From positions 116,812 through 180,811 of the forward strand of contig JACJXR010000006.1 of assembly GCA_020636505.1 (NCBI GenBank): DNA of 64,000 bases, written 5' to 3'. The position numbers and the translations under genes were made by a program. Below, one piece after another: positions 1 through 8,298 of this stretch; within the stretch, counting starts at the first letter, position 1, and every line of letters begins with the position of its first letter. This DNA comes from Chitinophagales bacterium. GTDB taxonomy: Bacteria; Bacteroidota; Bacteroidia; Chitinophagales; Chitinophagaceae. The notes under the pieces were generated by a model. It was given only the letters and a program-made list of their open reading frames with translations, was not told the origin of the DNA and ran no database searches.

Positions 1-990
1 GTTATCACCACTCCGGCAGACTATTACTTTATGACTGCCAACCCGGGTGGCTTTGTCAACAACCCTGATTTGAAGCCTGAGAAAATGTTTGACTACGAAG
101 TAGGTTTCAAACAATCGTTGAGTCAGAATGCGGCCATTACCATCAGTGGTTTCTATAAGGAGCGTAAAGACATGATACAGGCTCGTCCTTATCTATATGC
201 ATGGCCTACCACATACTATACATTCGGTAACAGAGACTTCTCTACAACAAAAGGTTTGATACTACACTACGATATGCGTAGAAAGAGAAACCTTCGTATG
301 GACATCTCTTATACTTTGCAGTATGCCAACGGTACAGGTTCAAGTGCAACATCGTCGATCGCAGGTTCTCCAAGTGCACCGGGTCTGTTGTCAGGATTCA
401 TCAGTGCAGGTTTGCCGAATATCCGTACAACATTCCCATTGAACATCGATACAAGACACTTGATCGTTGCTACATTGGATTACAGGTTTGCCAACGGTAA
501 AGGTCCTGTTGTTGCAGATAAGCACATCTTGCAAAATGCAGGTGCCAACTTGATCATCAGAACAAGAAGTGGTGAGCCGTATACCAAATACACTCAACCA
601 ACTCCGATAGCAAATACCATCAGTGGTCAGGTTAACGGTTCTCGTTTGGCTTGGCACTACATGCTTGACTTGAAAGTAGACAAGAACTTCATGTTGAAAT
701 TCGGAAAGGATAACATGGATGGTGATATAACAAAACCAAGAAGACGTTATGCGGTTAATGCGTTTGTGTTGATAACAAACCTTCTGAATACAAAAGACAT
801 CCTTGGTGTGAACGGATATACAGGTAGAGCAGATGACAACGGTTATTTGGCCTCTCCTCAGGGTATCCAGAACATAAACAACCAGTTGGTACCACAGTCT
901 TATTTGGACTTGTATACTGTGAGACAGATCAGTGGTGCAGGATACAACCTGCCTAGAAGAATCAACATAGGTCTTGGATTTAACTTTTAA
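1..990 (+). CDS. TonB-dependent receptor, C-terminal part (5' truncated by window)
   Basis: The reading frame is open from the first base, so this is the last ~330 residues of a longer protein. Alternating aromatic/polar strands (for example FDYEVGFKQSLSQNAAITISGFYKERKD and later SGEPYTKYTQP segments, here described rather than quoted in full) and the terminal RRINIGLGFNF strand ending in Phe are typical of the outer-membrane beta-barrel of TonB-dependent receptors. It would act in the outer membrane as an energised importer or, in this context, as a partner of a secreted protein. The next gene begins about 40 bp downstream on the same strand, so the two are probably co-transcribed. The plug and TonB box are outside the window, so the substrate cannot be judged. 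Confidence 0.8.
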   Translation, partial: VITTPADYYFMTANPGGFVNNPDLKPEKMFDYEVGFKQSLSQNAAITISGFYKERKDMIQARPYLYAWPTTYYTFGNRDFSTTKGLILHYDMRRKRNLRMDISYTLQYANGTGSSATSSIAGSPSAPGLLSGFISAGLPNIRTTFPLNIDTRHLIVATLDYRFANGKGPVVADKHILQNAGANLIIRTRSGEPYTKYTQPTPIANTISGQVNGSRLAWHYMLDLKVDKNFMLKFGKDNMDGDITKPRRRYAVNAFVLITNLLNTKDILGVNGYTGRADDNGYLASPQGIQNINNQLVPQSYLDLYTVRQISGAGYNLPRRINIGLGFNF

Positions 991-1029
991 TTGAATAAGA
1001 TATTTTAACAGAAATAACTTTATCAAGTT

Positions 1030-4000
1030 ATGATACCGAAAATGTATAATAAGATTGTAACAGTGTTGTTGGTAGTGGCGGCATCTGCATTTACCATGCA
1101 GGCCACCGCAAGACCAAACGAGAAAACGAGCCTACGCCCTGCGAAAAAAGGTGGTTTGCAAAAAACCACGGCATCGTGTAAGCCTGCGGAATCATCCATC
1201 GACCTTGACATCAACAACGTTAGGGCCAGATTGATGACCGGTGGTGACATGTGGTGGGATAACGGTACTTCAGAAGCCAGATATGAGATCCCAAAAGGTT
1301 CGAGAAAGAACTCTTTGTTTGCAGGTTCTGTATGGATAGGTGGTAGAGATGAGCAAGATCAGCTCAAAGTGGCTGCTCAAACTTATCGTCAGGACGGTAA
1401 CGACTACTGGCCGGGCCCATTGTCTCCTGCAACGGCTGACATTTCGGAAGCAGACTGCTCTCAGTGGGACCGCTTTTGGAAAGTGAACAGAGAGACCATC
1501 AACAAGTTCAGAGAGCTTGGCGATAAAGGTTCTGCAAAAGGAGATCCTGAGTATGAAGTAATATTCGAATGGCCGGGTAAAGGATATCAGAGTGCAAAGG
1601 GTCGTAACCAATCTACCCTTAGCCTTTACGAAGGACAAGATTACGCTCCTTTCGTGGATGTTGATAACAACGGTATATATGATCCTGAAGCAGGTGACTA
1701 TCCGGATATATTGGGTGACCAATTCGTATGGTGGGTATTCAATGACAAGGGTAACGTTAAGCAACAATCCCAAACAGAAGGTATCGGTATAGAAGTTCAG
1801 GCAAGTGCATTCGCATACTCTACCAAAGACTTCTTGAACGATGCGACATTCTACAACTTCAGGTTGATCAACAGAGGTAGCTTGAGACTTGACAGTACTT
1901 ACATAGCCACTTGGACTGATGCCGATCTTGGATATTATAGAGATGACTATATCGGTTGTGATACTGCACGTGGTTTGGGTATACTATATAATGGTAGAAG
2001 TGTTGATGGTGACGGTCAAGTAAACAGCTATGGTGAAGATGTTCCAATGGTGGGTGTCGATTTCTTCAAAGGACCTCTTAGAAGGACTGAAGTAAACGGC
2101 CAAACCGTAATAGAGGAGTTGGGTATGGAAGCCTTCACTTATTACAATAACGATAACACAGTAGTAGGTAACCCGAGAAACGGTACTGAGATATATAACT
2201 ACATGACCGGTTCCATCAGAAACGGTCAGCGTTTCAGTAACGATTTCAAAGGTGCAAACATCACATCAGTGGCATACGGTGAAGGCCCGCTTGTAAGCGC
2301 GGTATTCCCGGGAGACCCTGCAAATAAATCAGAATGGTCTGAGTGTGTGTGTAACAACCCGGTAGGTGACCGTAGGTTTATTCACTCATCAGGTCCTTTC
2401 AAATTGGAGCCGGGTGTTGAGAATGACATCACGATAGGTGCCGTATGGGTATCCAGCGTCGGAGGTTGTCCTAATACTTCTTTCGGTAAGATCAGAGTAG
2501 CGGATGACTTGGCACAAGATCTATTCAACAACAACTTCCAGACAATTGAAGGTCCGGAAGCTCCGAGACTTGTTATCAGAGAATTGAACAGAAAACTTGT
2601 TTGCTATTTGATCAATGACTCAATAAGTAACAACTTCCGTGAGCAATTCGGTGACACAGGTGTAGGTCAGAAGTTCAGAGTGGCATCTCCGAAAGCGGTT
2701 AAGTTGTCAAACGACTCATTGTACAAGTTCGAAGGTTATAGGGTGTTCCAATTGAAAAACAGATTTGTGACTCCTGCGGACATCTTCAACGACCAAGGTG
2801 AAGTGAATACCACTCTTGCTGCAGAAGTATTCCAGTGTGACGTGAAAAACGGTATCACAAGGATTATCAATTACAACAGAGAAACAGAGATAAGCACCAA
2901 CACTTGGGTGCCTGTAATAAAAGTGAACGGAGCTGACAGTGGTATCCGCCACAGCTTCGAATTGACCATCGATCAGTTTGCTCAAGGTGAGGATAAGCGT
3001 TTTGTGAACTACAAGAACTACTATTTTGTAGCTGTTGCATATGCGCATAACAACTTTGCTGAGTTCAATTACGGTAAAGCGGATTCCACACAAGACCAAG
3101 CATATCTTGAAAGCTTGAAAAGTGCAGGTGGGGCTCCTATAGACGTTGTTTCCGCTACTCCTAACCCTGCCAATGGCGATATGGGTACTGTATTGAATGC
3201 AGAGTACGGTGACGGTGTTATCATCAAGCGTATAGAAGGTAGAGGTAACGGTGGAAACTTGCTTGAATTGAGCGATGCATCTGAAATGGAAGCATTGAAT
3301 GGTGTACCGGGTATAAACGGCGGTACTGTTCACCAAGCCATATACCCAACATATAAAAAAGGAAAAGGTCCTATTGCAGTTAAAGTGATAGACCCTGTGA
3401 AATTGGTAGGTGCAGATTGGGAACTTTATATATATGGTGGACAAGATTCAGTTTCTCGTACACAAATTTCTCTTCGTGCCGATTCAAGCACATGGAAACT
3501 TGTAAACAAATCAACGGGTACAACGATATACAGCGAATCTTCTGATATCAATACGCTGAACGAGCAAATAATAGAGCAATACGGTTTCTCTGTTGCTGTT
3601 AAGCAAGTGAAGCGTCCTAGTGAGAACCAAGTAGAAGAGAACAACGGTTTGATCACATCGGATATCACTTTCGAAGATGCATCCAATCCATGGTTGTCGG
3701 GTGTGCCTGATGGTGAGAACCAAGCATACAACAACTGGATAAGAAGTGGGCGTTCAAGTGACGACGATACATTGTGTGATTGGAACGACCGCAGATTGGA
3801 TACAGTAGATCAGGTATATGAGAAGTTGTTGGACAACTACTCATCCACAAAAGGTACTTGGGCTCCTTACGGCCTTACTGCCGATGAGAACCGCGCAAGA
3901 TGTGGATTCGGTGTATCTGCCAAAACCAACTCAACAGGTATCAAAGACATACCGAGTGTTGATGTGATCATCACTCCTGATAGAACTAAATGGACAAGAT

Positions 4001-4983
4001 GTCTTGTATTGGAAATGCAAGAAGACGAGTCATTGGTTGGTGGTGTACAGAAGTTCGACATTAAGAGACACGCCAGCTGGAATGGTGATATAGATGCAGA
4101 CGGGCGTCCTATCTACTCAACTGTAGCAGGTGACACAGGTTACTCTTGGTTCCCGGGTTATGCCATCAACAGTGAAACAGGTGAGCGTTTGAACATGTTC
4201 TTCGGTGAGGATACTTGGTTGAAAGCACATAACGGTGACGATATGTTGTGGAACCCGACTTCTACTGCATTCTCTTCATCCACAGGTACAAACGTTAACA
4301 TCATCTACGGTGGTAAACACTATATATATGTTCAGAACGTGAGGTATGACTCTTGTCGCACCTTCATTGAAGACATCAATAGTGGTGGTATTAAAGCCCA
4401 GTTGCGTTTCAACAACTTCGCTTATGTTGGTGTTCCATTGTTGAACCCATTGGTTGAGAGCCGCTTCAAGCCACTTAAAGACGGTATGGTGCCTTCTAAA
4501 GTGAGAATCAGAATTAAGATTGCTCGTCCTTATGCGAGATACTATACCAACTTCAACAACAACACTGCGTTGAAGAATGGTGGTTTCCCATTGTACGAGT
4601 TCAGCACCAAGGATATGTCTCCTACCAAATTGGCTGACAATGGCAACGCGGATAAAGATGCATTGCTTGACAGAATACATGCTGTGCCTAACCCATACTA
4701 CGGTTATACAGGTTACGAGTTGAACAGGTATGATACTAGGGTTAAGATCATCAACCTACCTGCCAAAGCAACTGTTAGCATCTACTCATTGGATGGTTCG
4801 TTGATACGCAGACTGGAGAAAGATGATGCCAACGTATCATTCATCGATTGGGATATCAGAAACTCTAAGAGCTTGCCTATTGCGAGTGGTATGTATCTGA
4901 TACATGTGAATGCAGATGGAATAGGTGAAAAAGTAATTCGTTGGTTTGGTGCAATGCGCCCGATAGACGTGACAAACTATTAA
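1030..4983 (+). CDS. Large secreted protein with C-terminal sorting/FlgD-like domain
   Basis: A 1317-residue protein of unknown specific function. The N-terminus has a hydrophobic signal segment (VTVLLVVAASAFTM) ending near residue 25; the Met at 1042 is an equally plausible start. Around residues 210-235 there is a calcium-loop-like stretch, DVDNNGIYDPEAGD, followed by DQFVWWVFND, a combination common in large Bacteroidota surface proteins. The last ~90 residues begin with VPNPYYGY and contain TVSIYSLDGSLIRRL and ASGMYLIHV, which fits a T9SS-type C-terminal sorting fold, though it lacks the usual short basic end. It lies between a TonB-dependent receptor and a PorV/PorQ-family gene, so a surface-exposed T9SS-exported role is inferred. 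Confidence 0.75.
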   Translation: MIPKMYNKIVTVLLVVAASAFTMQATARPNEKTSLRPAKKGGLQKTTASCKPAESSIDLDINNVRARLMTGGDMWWDNGTSEARYEIPKGSRKNSLFAGSVWIGGRDEQDQLKVAAQTYRQDGNDYWPGPLSPATADISEADCSQWDRFWKVNRETINKFRELGDKGSAKGDPEYEVIFEWPGKGYQSAKGRNQSTLSLYEGQDYAPFVDVDNNGIYDPEAGDYPDILGDQFVWWVFNDKGNVKQQSQTEGIGIEVQASAFAYSTKDFLNDATFYNFRLINRGSLRLDSTYIATWTDADLGYYRDDYIGCDTARGLGILYNGRSVDGDGQVNSYGEDVPMVGVDFFKGPLRRTEVNGQTVIEELGMEAFTYYNNDNTVVGNPRNGTEIYNYMTGSIRNGQRFSNDFKGANITSVAYGEGPLVSAVFPGDPANKSEWSECVCNNPVGDRRFIHSSGPFKLEPGVENDITIGAVWVSSVGGCPNTSFGKIRVADDLAQDLFNNNFQTIEGPEAPRLVIRELNRKLVCYLINDSISNNFREQFGDTGVGQKFRVASPKAVKLSNDSLYKFEGYRVFQLKNRFVTPADIFNDQGEVNTTLAAEVFQCDVKNGITRIINYNRETEISTNTWVPVIKVNGADSGIRHSFELTIDQFAQGEDKRFVNYKNYYFVAVAYAHNNFAEFNYGKADSTQDQAYLESLKSAGGAPIDVVSATPNPANGDMGTVLNAEYGDGVIIKRIEGRGNGGNLLELSDASEMEALNGVPGINGGTVHQAIYPTYKKGKGPIAVKVIDPVKLVGADWELYIYGGQDSVSRTQISLRADSSTWKLVNKSTGTTIYSESSDINTLNEQIIEQYGFSVAVKQVKRPSENQVEENNGLITSDITFEDASNPWLSGVPDGENQAYNNWIRSGRSSDDDTLCDWNDRRLDTVDQVYEKLLDNYSSTKGTWAPYGLTADENRARCGFGVSAKTNSTGIKDIPSVDVIITPDRTKWTRCLVLEMQEDESLVGGVQKFDIKRHASWNGDIDADGRPIYSTVAGDTGYSWFPGYAINSETGERLNMFFGEDTWLKAHNGDDMLWNPTSTAFSSSTGTNVNIIYGGKHYIYVQNVRYDSCRTFIEDINSGGIKAQLRFNNFAYVGVPLLNPLVESRFKPLKDGMVPSKVRIRIKIARPYARYYTNFNNNTALKNGGFPLYEFSTKDMSPTKLADNGNADKDALLDRIHAVPNPYYGYTGYELNRYDTRVKIINLPAKATVSIYSLDGSLIRRLEKDDANVSFIDWDIRNSKSLPIASGMYLIHVNADGIGEKVIRWFGAMRPIDVTNY

Positions 4984-4990
4984 TAATAAG

Positions 4991-5022
4991 TTCAGCTATC
5001 CCGCATGTGCGGGATAGCTGAA
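4991..5022 (+). other. Perfect 15-bp stem-loop between secreted-protein and PorV/PorQ genes
   Basis: The arms TTCAGCTATCCCGCA and TGCGGGATAGCTGAA are exact reverse complements separated by two bases. It starts a few bases after the stop codon of the upstream gene. It is followed by AAAATCAATA and not a T-run, so it may act as an mRNA-processing or stability hairpin instead of a simple intrinsic terminator. Confidence 0.7.
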
Positions 5023-5047
5023 AATCAATATTATATACTTACAGATT

Positions 5048-6151
5048 ATGAGAAAAATATTTACAGGATTTGCAGTTCTTGCAGTTGTGTTTTCAAGCAC
5101 AACAGATGCTTTTGCAGGAAACAAAGACCGTATAGGCCAGGCCGGTGCCACTGAGTTGCTCATTAACCCATGGGGGCGCAGTACAGGTTTGTTTGGTATG
5201 AATACTTCTTTTGTAAAAGGTTTGGATGCGATGAAGACGAATATAGCCGGCTTGTCGTTTGTGGAGCAGACCGAGGTAGGTGTGTCTCATTCTATGTATC
5301 TAAGCGGATCAGGTATCGGCATCAACAATTTGGGCTTTGCTCAAAAAGTTGGTAAGCTGGGTGTGATAGGTGCCAACATCATGGCTATGAGCTTCGGCGA
5401 AATAGATATTACAGACTACAACAACCCTGAGGGTGGTGTCGGAACATATACTCCACAGTTTTTCAATGTGCAGGTAGGTTTCGCAAAAGAATTCTCAAAC
5501 AGTATACATGCGGGTGTGGGTGCCACATTCGTGTCTGAGCAGATATCCAACGTAAAAGCGAGTGGTTCTGTTTTTGAAGCAGGTATACAATATCGTACAG
5601 GTAAGCGCAATAACTTCCACTTCGGTCTTACATTGCGCAATATCGGTACAGGTATGAGGTTCAGTGGTAGCGGTTTTTCAATCAACAGTGAAGCTCAGTA
5701 CGATGCGACATACTCATTGAACAGACAAACACCTACAGAGACTTTCGAGATGCCTACATACTTGAACATAGGTGTGTCTTACGATTTTTATCTTGACGAG
5801 AACAAAGGTGTAAAACCTGAAGATGAGCAAAGTGCAGAAGGATTCACTCCTCAACACCGTGCAACTGTTTTGGGTAACTTTACTTCAAACTCATTCAACA
5901 ACGACTATTTGGGTGCAGGTGTTGAATATGCTTTCAAAGAGATGTTCATGGTACGTGCAGCATACAGATACGAAAGCAAGATCGGTAACAAAGACCTGAG
6001 CACTACTTTCTATACAGGACTTAGTGCGGGTGCAACCGTTCAATACAAAGTGAACGAGACAGGCCCTACTTTGGCACTTGATTACTCTTTCAGGCCAACA
6101 CGTAGACCTGCCAACGGCGTACACGTTATTACGCTACGTCTTATGCGATAA
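5048..6151 (+). CDS. PorV/PorQ family outer-membrane protein
   Basis: A 367-residue protein with a signal peptide (cleavage likely after DAFAG near residue 24). It opens with a GATELLINPWGRSTG segment and then NIAGLSFVEQTEVGVSHS, the pattern of PorV/PorQ-like proteins, which form an FadL-like outer-membrane barrel and shuttle or receive T9SS cargo. The remainder is a run of amphipathic strands ending in HVITLRLMR. It follows the 1317-residue secreted protein after a stem-loop, so it may be a dedicated partner of that protein. It might be a paralogue instead of the core PorV subunit. Confidence 0.8.
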   Translation: MRKIFTGFAVLAVVFSSTTDAFAGNKDRIGQAGATELLINPWGRSTGLFGMNTSFVKGLDAMKTNIAGLSFVEQTEVGVSHSMYLSGSGIGINNLGFAQKVGKLGVIGANIMAMSFGEIDITDYNNPEGGVGTYTPQFFNVQVGFAKEFSNSIHAGVGATFVSEQISNVKASGSVFEAGIQYRTGKRNNFHFGLTLRNIGTGMRFSGSGFSINSEAQYDATYSLNRQTPTETFEMPTYLNIGVSYDFYLDENKGVKPEDEQSAEGFTPQHRATVLGNFTSNSFNNDYLGAGVEYAFKEMFMVRAAYRYESKIGNKDLSTTFYTGLSAGATVQYKVNETGPTLALDYSFRPTRRPANGVHVITLRLMR

Positions 6152-6162
6152 TAAAAAAATTG

Positions 6163-6170
6163 TACTTTTG
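6163..6170 (+). promoter_or_regulatory. Candidate Bacteroidota -7 element (TACTTTTG) for greA
   Basis: TACTTTTG matches the TAnnTTTG consensus used by the Bacteroidota primary sigma factor and lies about 65 bp before greA. No TTTG -33 element is seen at the usual distance, and a stem-loop lies between it and greA, so the call is tentative. Confidence 0.3.
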
Positions 6171-6174
6171 TACG

Positions 6175-6212
6175 GCAACGCTTCTGTTATATAAACAGGG
6201 GCGTTGCTTTTT
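6175..6212 (+). terminator. Intrinsic terminator after PorV/PorQ gene
   Basis: GCAACGC (6175-6181) pairs with GCGTTGC (6201-6207); inside it CTGTT pairs with AACAG. The stem is followed directly by TTTTT. Confidence 0.6.
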
Positions 6213-6234
6213 ACGTAATAAATAACACTGTTTT

Positions 6235-6708
6235 ATGGCTGATTTGAATTATGTAACCAAAGAAACTTTGGAGCAAATGAGGGCAGAGCTGAACAAGCTC
6301 AAGACCACAGGTAGGGCCGAGATAGCGAGGCAAATCGCCGAAGCGAGAGAGAAGGGCGATCTTAAAGAGAATGCCGAATACGATGCGGCCAAAGAAGCAC
6401 AAGGTCACCATGAAGCCAAGGTGGCACAGTTGGAGAATGCCGTTGCAACGGCAAGAGTTATAGATGAGAAAAACCTTGACTTGAGCAAGGTGTCCATATT
6501 GTGTAAGGTGACTGTTTTGAACCTTACCACCAAAAAGTCGATGGAGTATCAGATAGTATCCGAACAGGAGGCCGACCTGAAGGCTAAGAAAATATCTGTT
6601 ACATCGCCTATTGGTAAAGGACTGTTGGGCAAAAAGGTTGGTGATGAAGTTGAGGTATCTGTACCTAGTGGCGTAATCAAACTTAAGATCGAGAATATTT
6701 CAGTATAA
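6235..6708 (+). CDS. greA: Transcription elongation factor GreA
   Basis: A 157-residue protein, the normal length for GreA/GreB. It rescues backtracked RNA polymerase by stimulating transcript cleavage in the secondary channel. Residues ~5-75 form the antiparallel coiled coil (LEQMRAELNKLKT, then AREKGDLKENAEYDAAKEAQ, carrying the acidic DLKENAEY tip), and residues ~80-157 the FKBP-like domain (ISVTSPIGKGLLGKKVGDEV). The ATG at 6235 gives MADLNYVTKE. It is followed after 7 bp by the HIT-family gene, so the two probably form an operon. Confidence 0.95.
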   Translation: MADLNYVTKETLEQMRAELNKLKTTGRAEIARQIAEAREKGDLKENAEYDAAKEAQGHHEAKVAQLENAVATARVIDEKNLDLSKVSILCKVTVLNLTTKKSMEYQIVSEQEADLKAKKISVTSPIGKGLLGKKVGDEVEVSVPSGVIKLKIENISV

Positions 6709-6715
6709 TTACGGC

Positions 6716-7111
6716 ATGGCAAGCATATTCACCAAGATCATTTCAGGAGAAATACCTTCTTATAAAATTGCAGAGAATGATAAGTTTCTCGCGTTTTTGG
6801 ACATTTTCCCGCTAGTGAAGGGGCATGTGCTTGTCGTTCCCAAACACGAAGTGGATAAGGCTTTCGATCTTCCTGACGAATTGTTGGCAGAGTGGATGGT
6901 GTTTGCCAAGCCCATAGCCAAAGCAATCGAGAAGTCTTTCCACTGTAACAGGTGCGGTGTAAGTATTGTGGGTATAGAAGTACCACATGCGCACATGCAC
7001 CTCATTCCCATCAACAGTGCTGATGACCTCAACTTCACCCGCAGTAAGATATCTTTGTCGGAAGAGGAGTTTAAAGAAGTACAGCACACTATCTTAAGTA
7101 ACTTAAGCTAA
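6716..7111 (+). CDS. HIT family hydrolase
   Basis: A 131-residue histidine-triad protein. The catalytic signature PHAHMHLIP lies at residues 90-98 with His91, His93 and His95; the upstream strand KGHVLVVPKHEVD is also typical of the Hint/PKCI branch. Such proteins hydrolyse nucleoside phosphoramidates and related adenylated compounds in the cytoplasm. It lies 7 bp after greA on the same strand and is convergent with the monooxygenase gene that ends 3 bp later. The physiological substrate is unknown. Confidence 0.93.
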   Translation: MASIFTKIISGEIPSYKIAENDKFLAFLDIFPLVKGHVLVVPKHEVDKAFDLPDELLAEWMVFAKPIAKAIEKSFHCNRCGVSIVGIEVPHAHMHLIPINSADDLNFTRSKISLSEEEFKEVQHTILSNLS

Positions 7112-7113
7112 TA

Positions 7114-7416
7114 TTATAGCGGCTCAATAACATCTTTTCGGATAACGCTCCATGCTTTGGGCTTATCTGCAAAGAGTTGTTTGGTTCTTGTCCAAGTGTC
7201 TTTGAACAGCTCTGAAAACCTATAATGGTCCAAGTGCTTTTCGCTATCCCATATGCTGTATGTGAAGAATATGCCCTTTTCATGGGCGTGTTGCCACAGC
7301 TCTAAATGTTGGCAACCATCAAAAGACCTGATACGTTGTTTCCTTTCGTTGAACAACTCGAGAAAATCATCGACCAGTTCTTCCTTAAAAGACATTTGCA
7401 CTATCCGTACTATCAT
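7114..7416 (-). CDS. Antibiotic biosynthesis monooxygenase (ABM)-domain protein
   Basis: A 100-residue single-domain protein. It begins with the strand MIVRIVQMSF, then helix DDFLELFNERKQRIRSF, then CQHLELWQ, FFTYSIWDSEKHLDHYRFSELF; this is the ferredoxin-like dimeric alpha/beta-barrel pattern of ABM/quinol monooxygenase-like and EthD-like proteins. A precise reaction cannot be assigned. Its start overlaps the 3' end of the upstream DUF62 gene by 32 bp, which suggests translational coupling. Confidence 0.75.
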   Translation of the reverse strand: MIVRIVQMSFKEELVDDFLELFNERKQRIRSFDGCQHLELWQHAHEKGIFFTYSIWDSEKHLDHYRFSELFKDTWTRTKQLFADKPKAWSVIRKDVIEPL

Positions 7417-8206
7417 TGAAGGTTATTTTGATGGTGTTGTAAATCAATTGTTGTTCTCTTAGCAACTTAAACCCAAACAAACTGGCTGCCTTACCACGAT
7501 TGATGGCTATCTCCAAATAGCCCGTACTGTTGAAGCGGCACAGCTTTTGGCCCTCGTTCACATCATAGTAATGCTCGCTGATGTGGTTTATTTCATCATC
7601 ACGCATAAACCTAATGCTGAAAGAGCGTCCTTTGGCCACATCATCAAACTCTTGTTTGGTAATGTTCAGTATTACATTCTCAAACCTATCTATGTGTATT
7701 ACTTGGCACTCTATCATATTGCCGGTGACTGTCGGTTTGGTATGCTTTGGTGCGTTTTTTATATCGTGTTTTTCATAGCCTGCATTTTCTATACCACCCT
7801 CGCTTATGGTTTCTATTGCGCTCGCTATTTCATCTGCCCAGTCTTTCGCTGAGTTGGACTTGTCCATTGTCTTGCACAACCATATGTTAGTGATATCGTC
7901 ATTGAAGGCCATAGGCAAAACGCCATTGTCAGGAGCGAAAAAATAATGTCCGTCTTTTTCTGCTACTATCAAGTTGGGTTCTCGCTGATGAAAAATATCG
8001 AACAGCACGATGTGATAAGTACCCTTTTCAAAACTTGGATGTGCAGATGCCAATAAGTAAGCGGCTTGCTGCATATGAAAAGGCTCTATGTTATGAGCCA
8101 CATCAATGAGCATTTTATTGGGCTGCCGTTGAGACAGAATGCCTTTTACGGATGCCAATGATGCATCCTGCATTCCGAGGTCCGATAAAATAGTAATGCA
8201 GCCCAT
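7385..8206 (-). CDS. SAM hydroxide adenosyltransferase-like (DUF62) protein
   Basis: A 273-residue protein of the SAM-dependent chlorinase/fluorinase/hydroxide adenosyltransferase superfamily. Members split S-adenosylmethionine into adenosine and methionine, or halogenate it. Visible signatures are ITILSDLGMQDASLASVKG at the N-terminus, IDVAHNIEPFHMQQAAYLL, and GHYFFAPDNGVLPMAF. The usual DPGVGxxR active-site loop is instead DIFHQREPN, so the chemistry may differ. The downstream ABM gene overlaps it by 32 bp. The divergent beta-helix lipoprotein gene lies ~90 bp upstream. Confidence 0.8.
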   Translation of the reverse strand: MGCITILSDLGMQDASLASVKGILSQRQPNKMLIDVAHNIEPFHMQQAAYLLASAHPSFEKGTYHIVLFDIFHQREPNLIVAEKDGHYFFAPDNGVLPMAFNDDITNIWLCKTMDKSNSAKDWADEIASAIETISEGGIENAGYEKHDIKNAPKHTKPTVTGNMIECQVIHIDRFENVILNITKQEFDDVAKGRSFSIRFMRDDEINHISEHYYDVNEGQKLCRFNSTGYLEIAINRGKAASLFGFKLLREQQLIYNTIKITFNDSTDSANVF

Positions 8207-8298
8207 GTAGTAAACAAAAGTAATCGACTCAATTGATTAGTCCATAGCACAGATAATGAAATATTTTTAACGGTAAACCGTTATTATTGTACTCACGA

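Noticed and set aside
391..1026. Minus-strand 211-codon open frame over the TonB receptor end
   Set aside because: Antisense to the clear receptor barrel; no start context and no domain.
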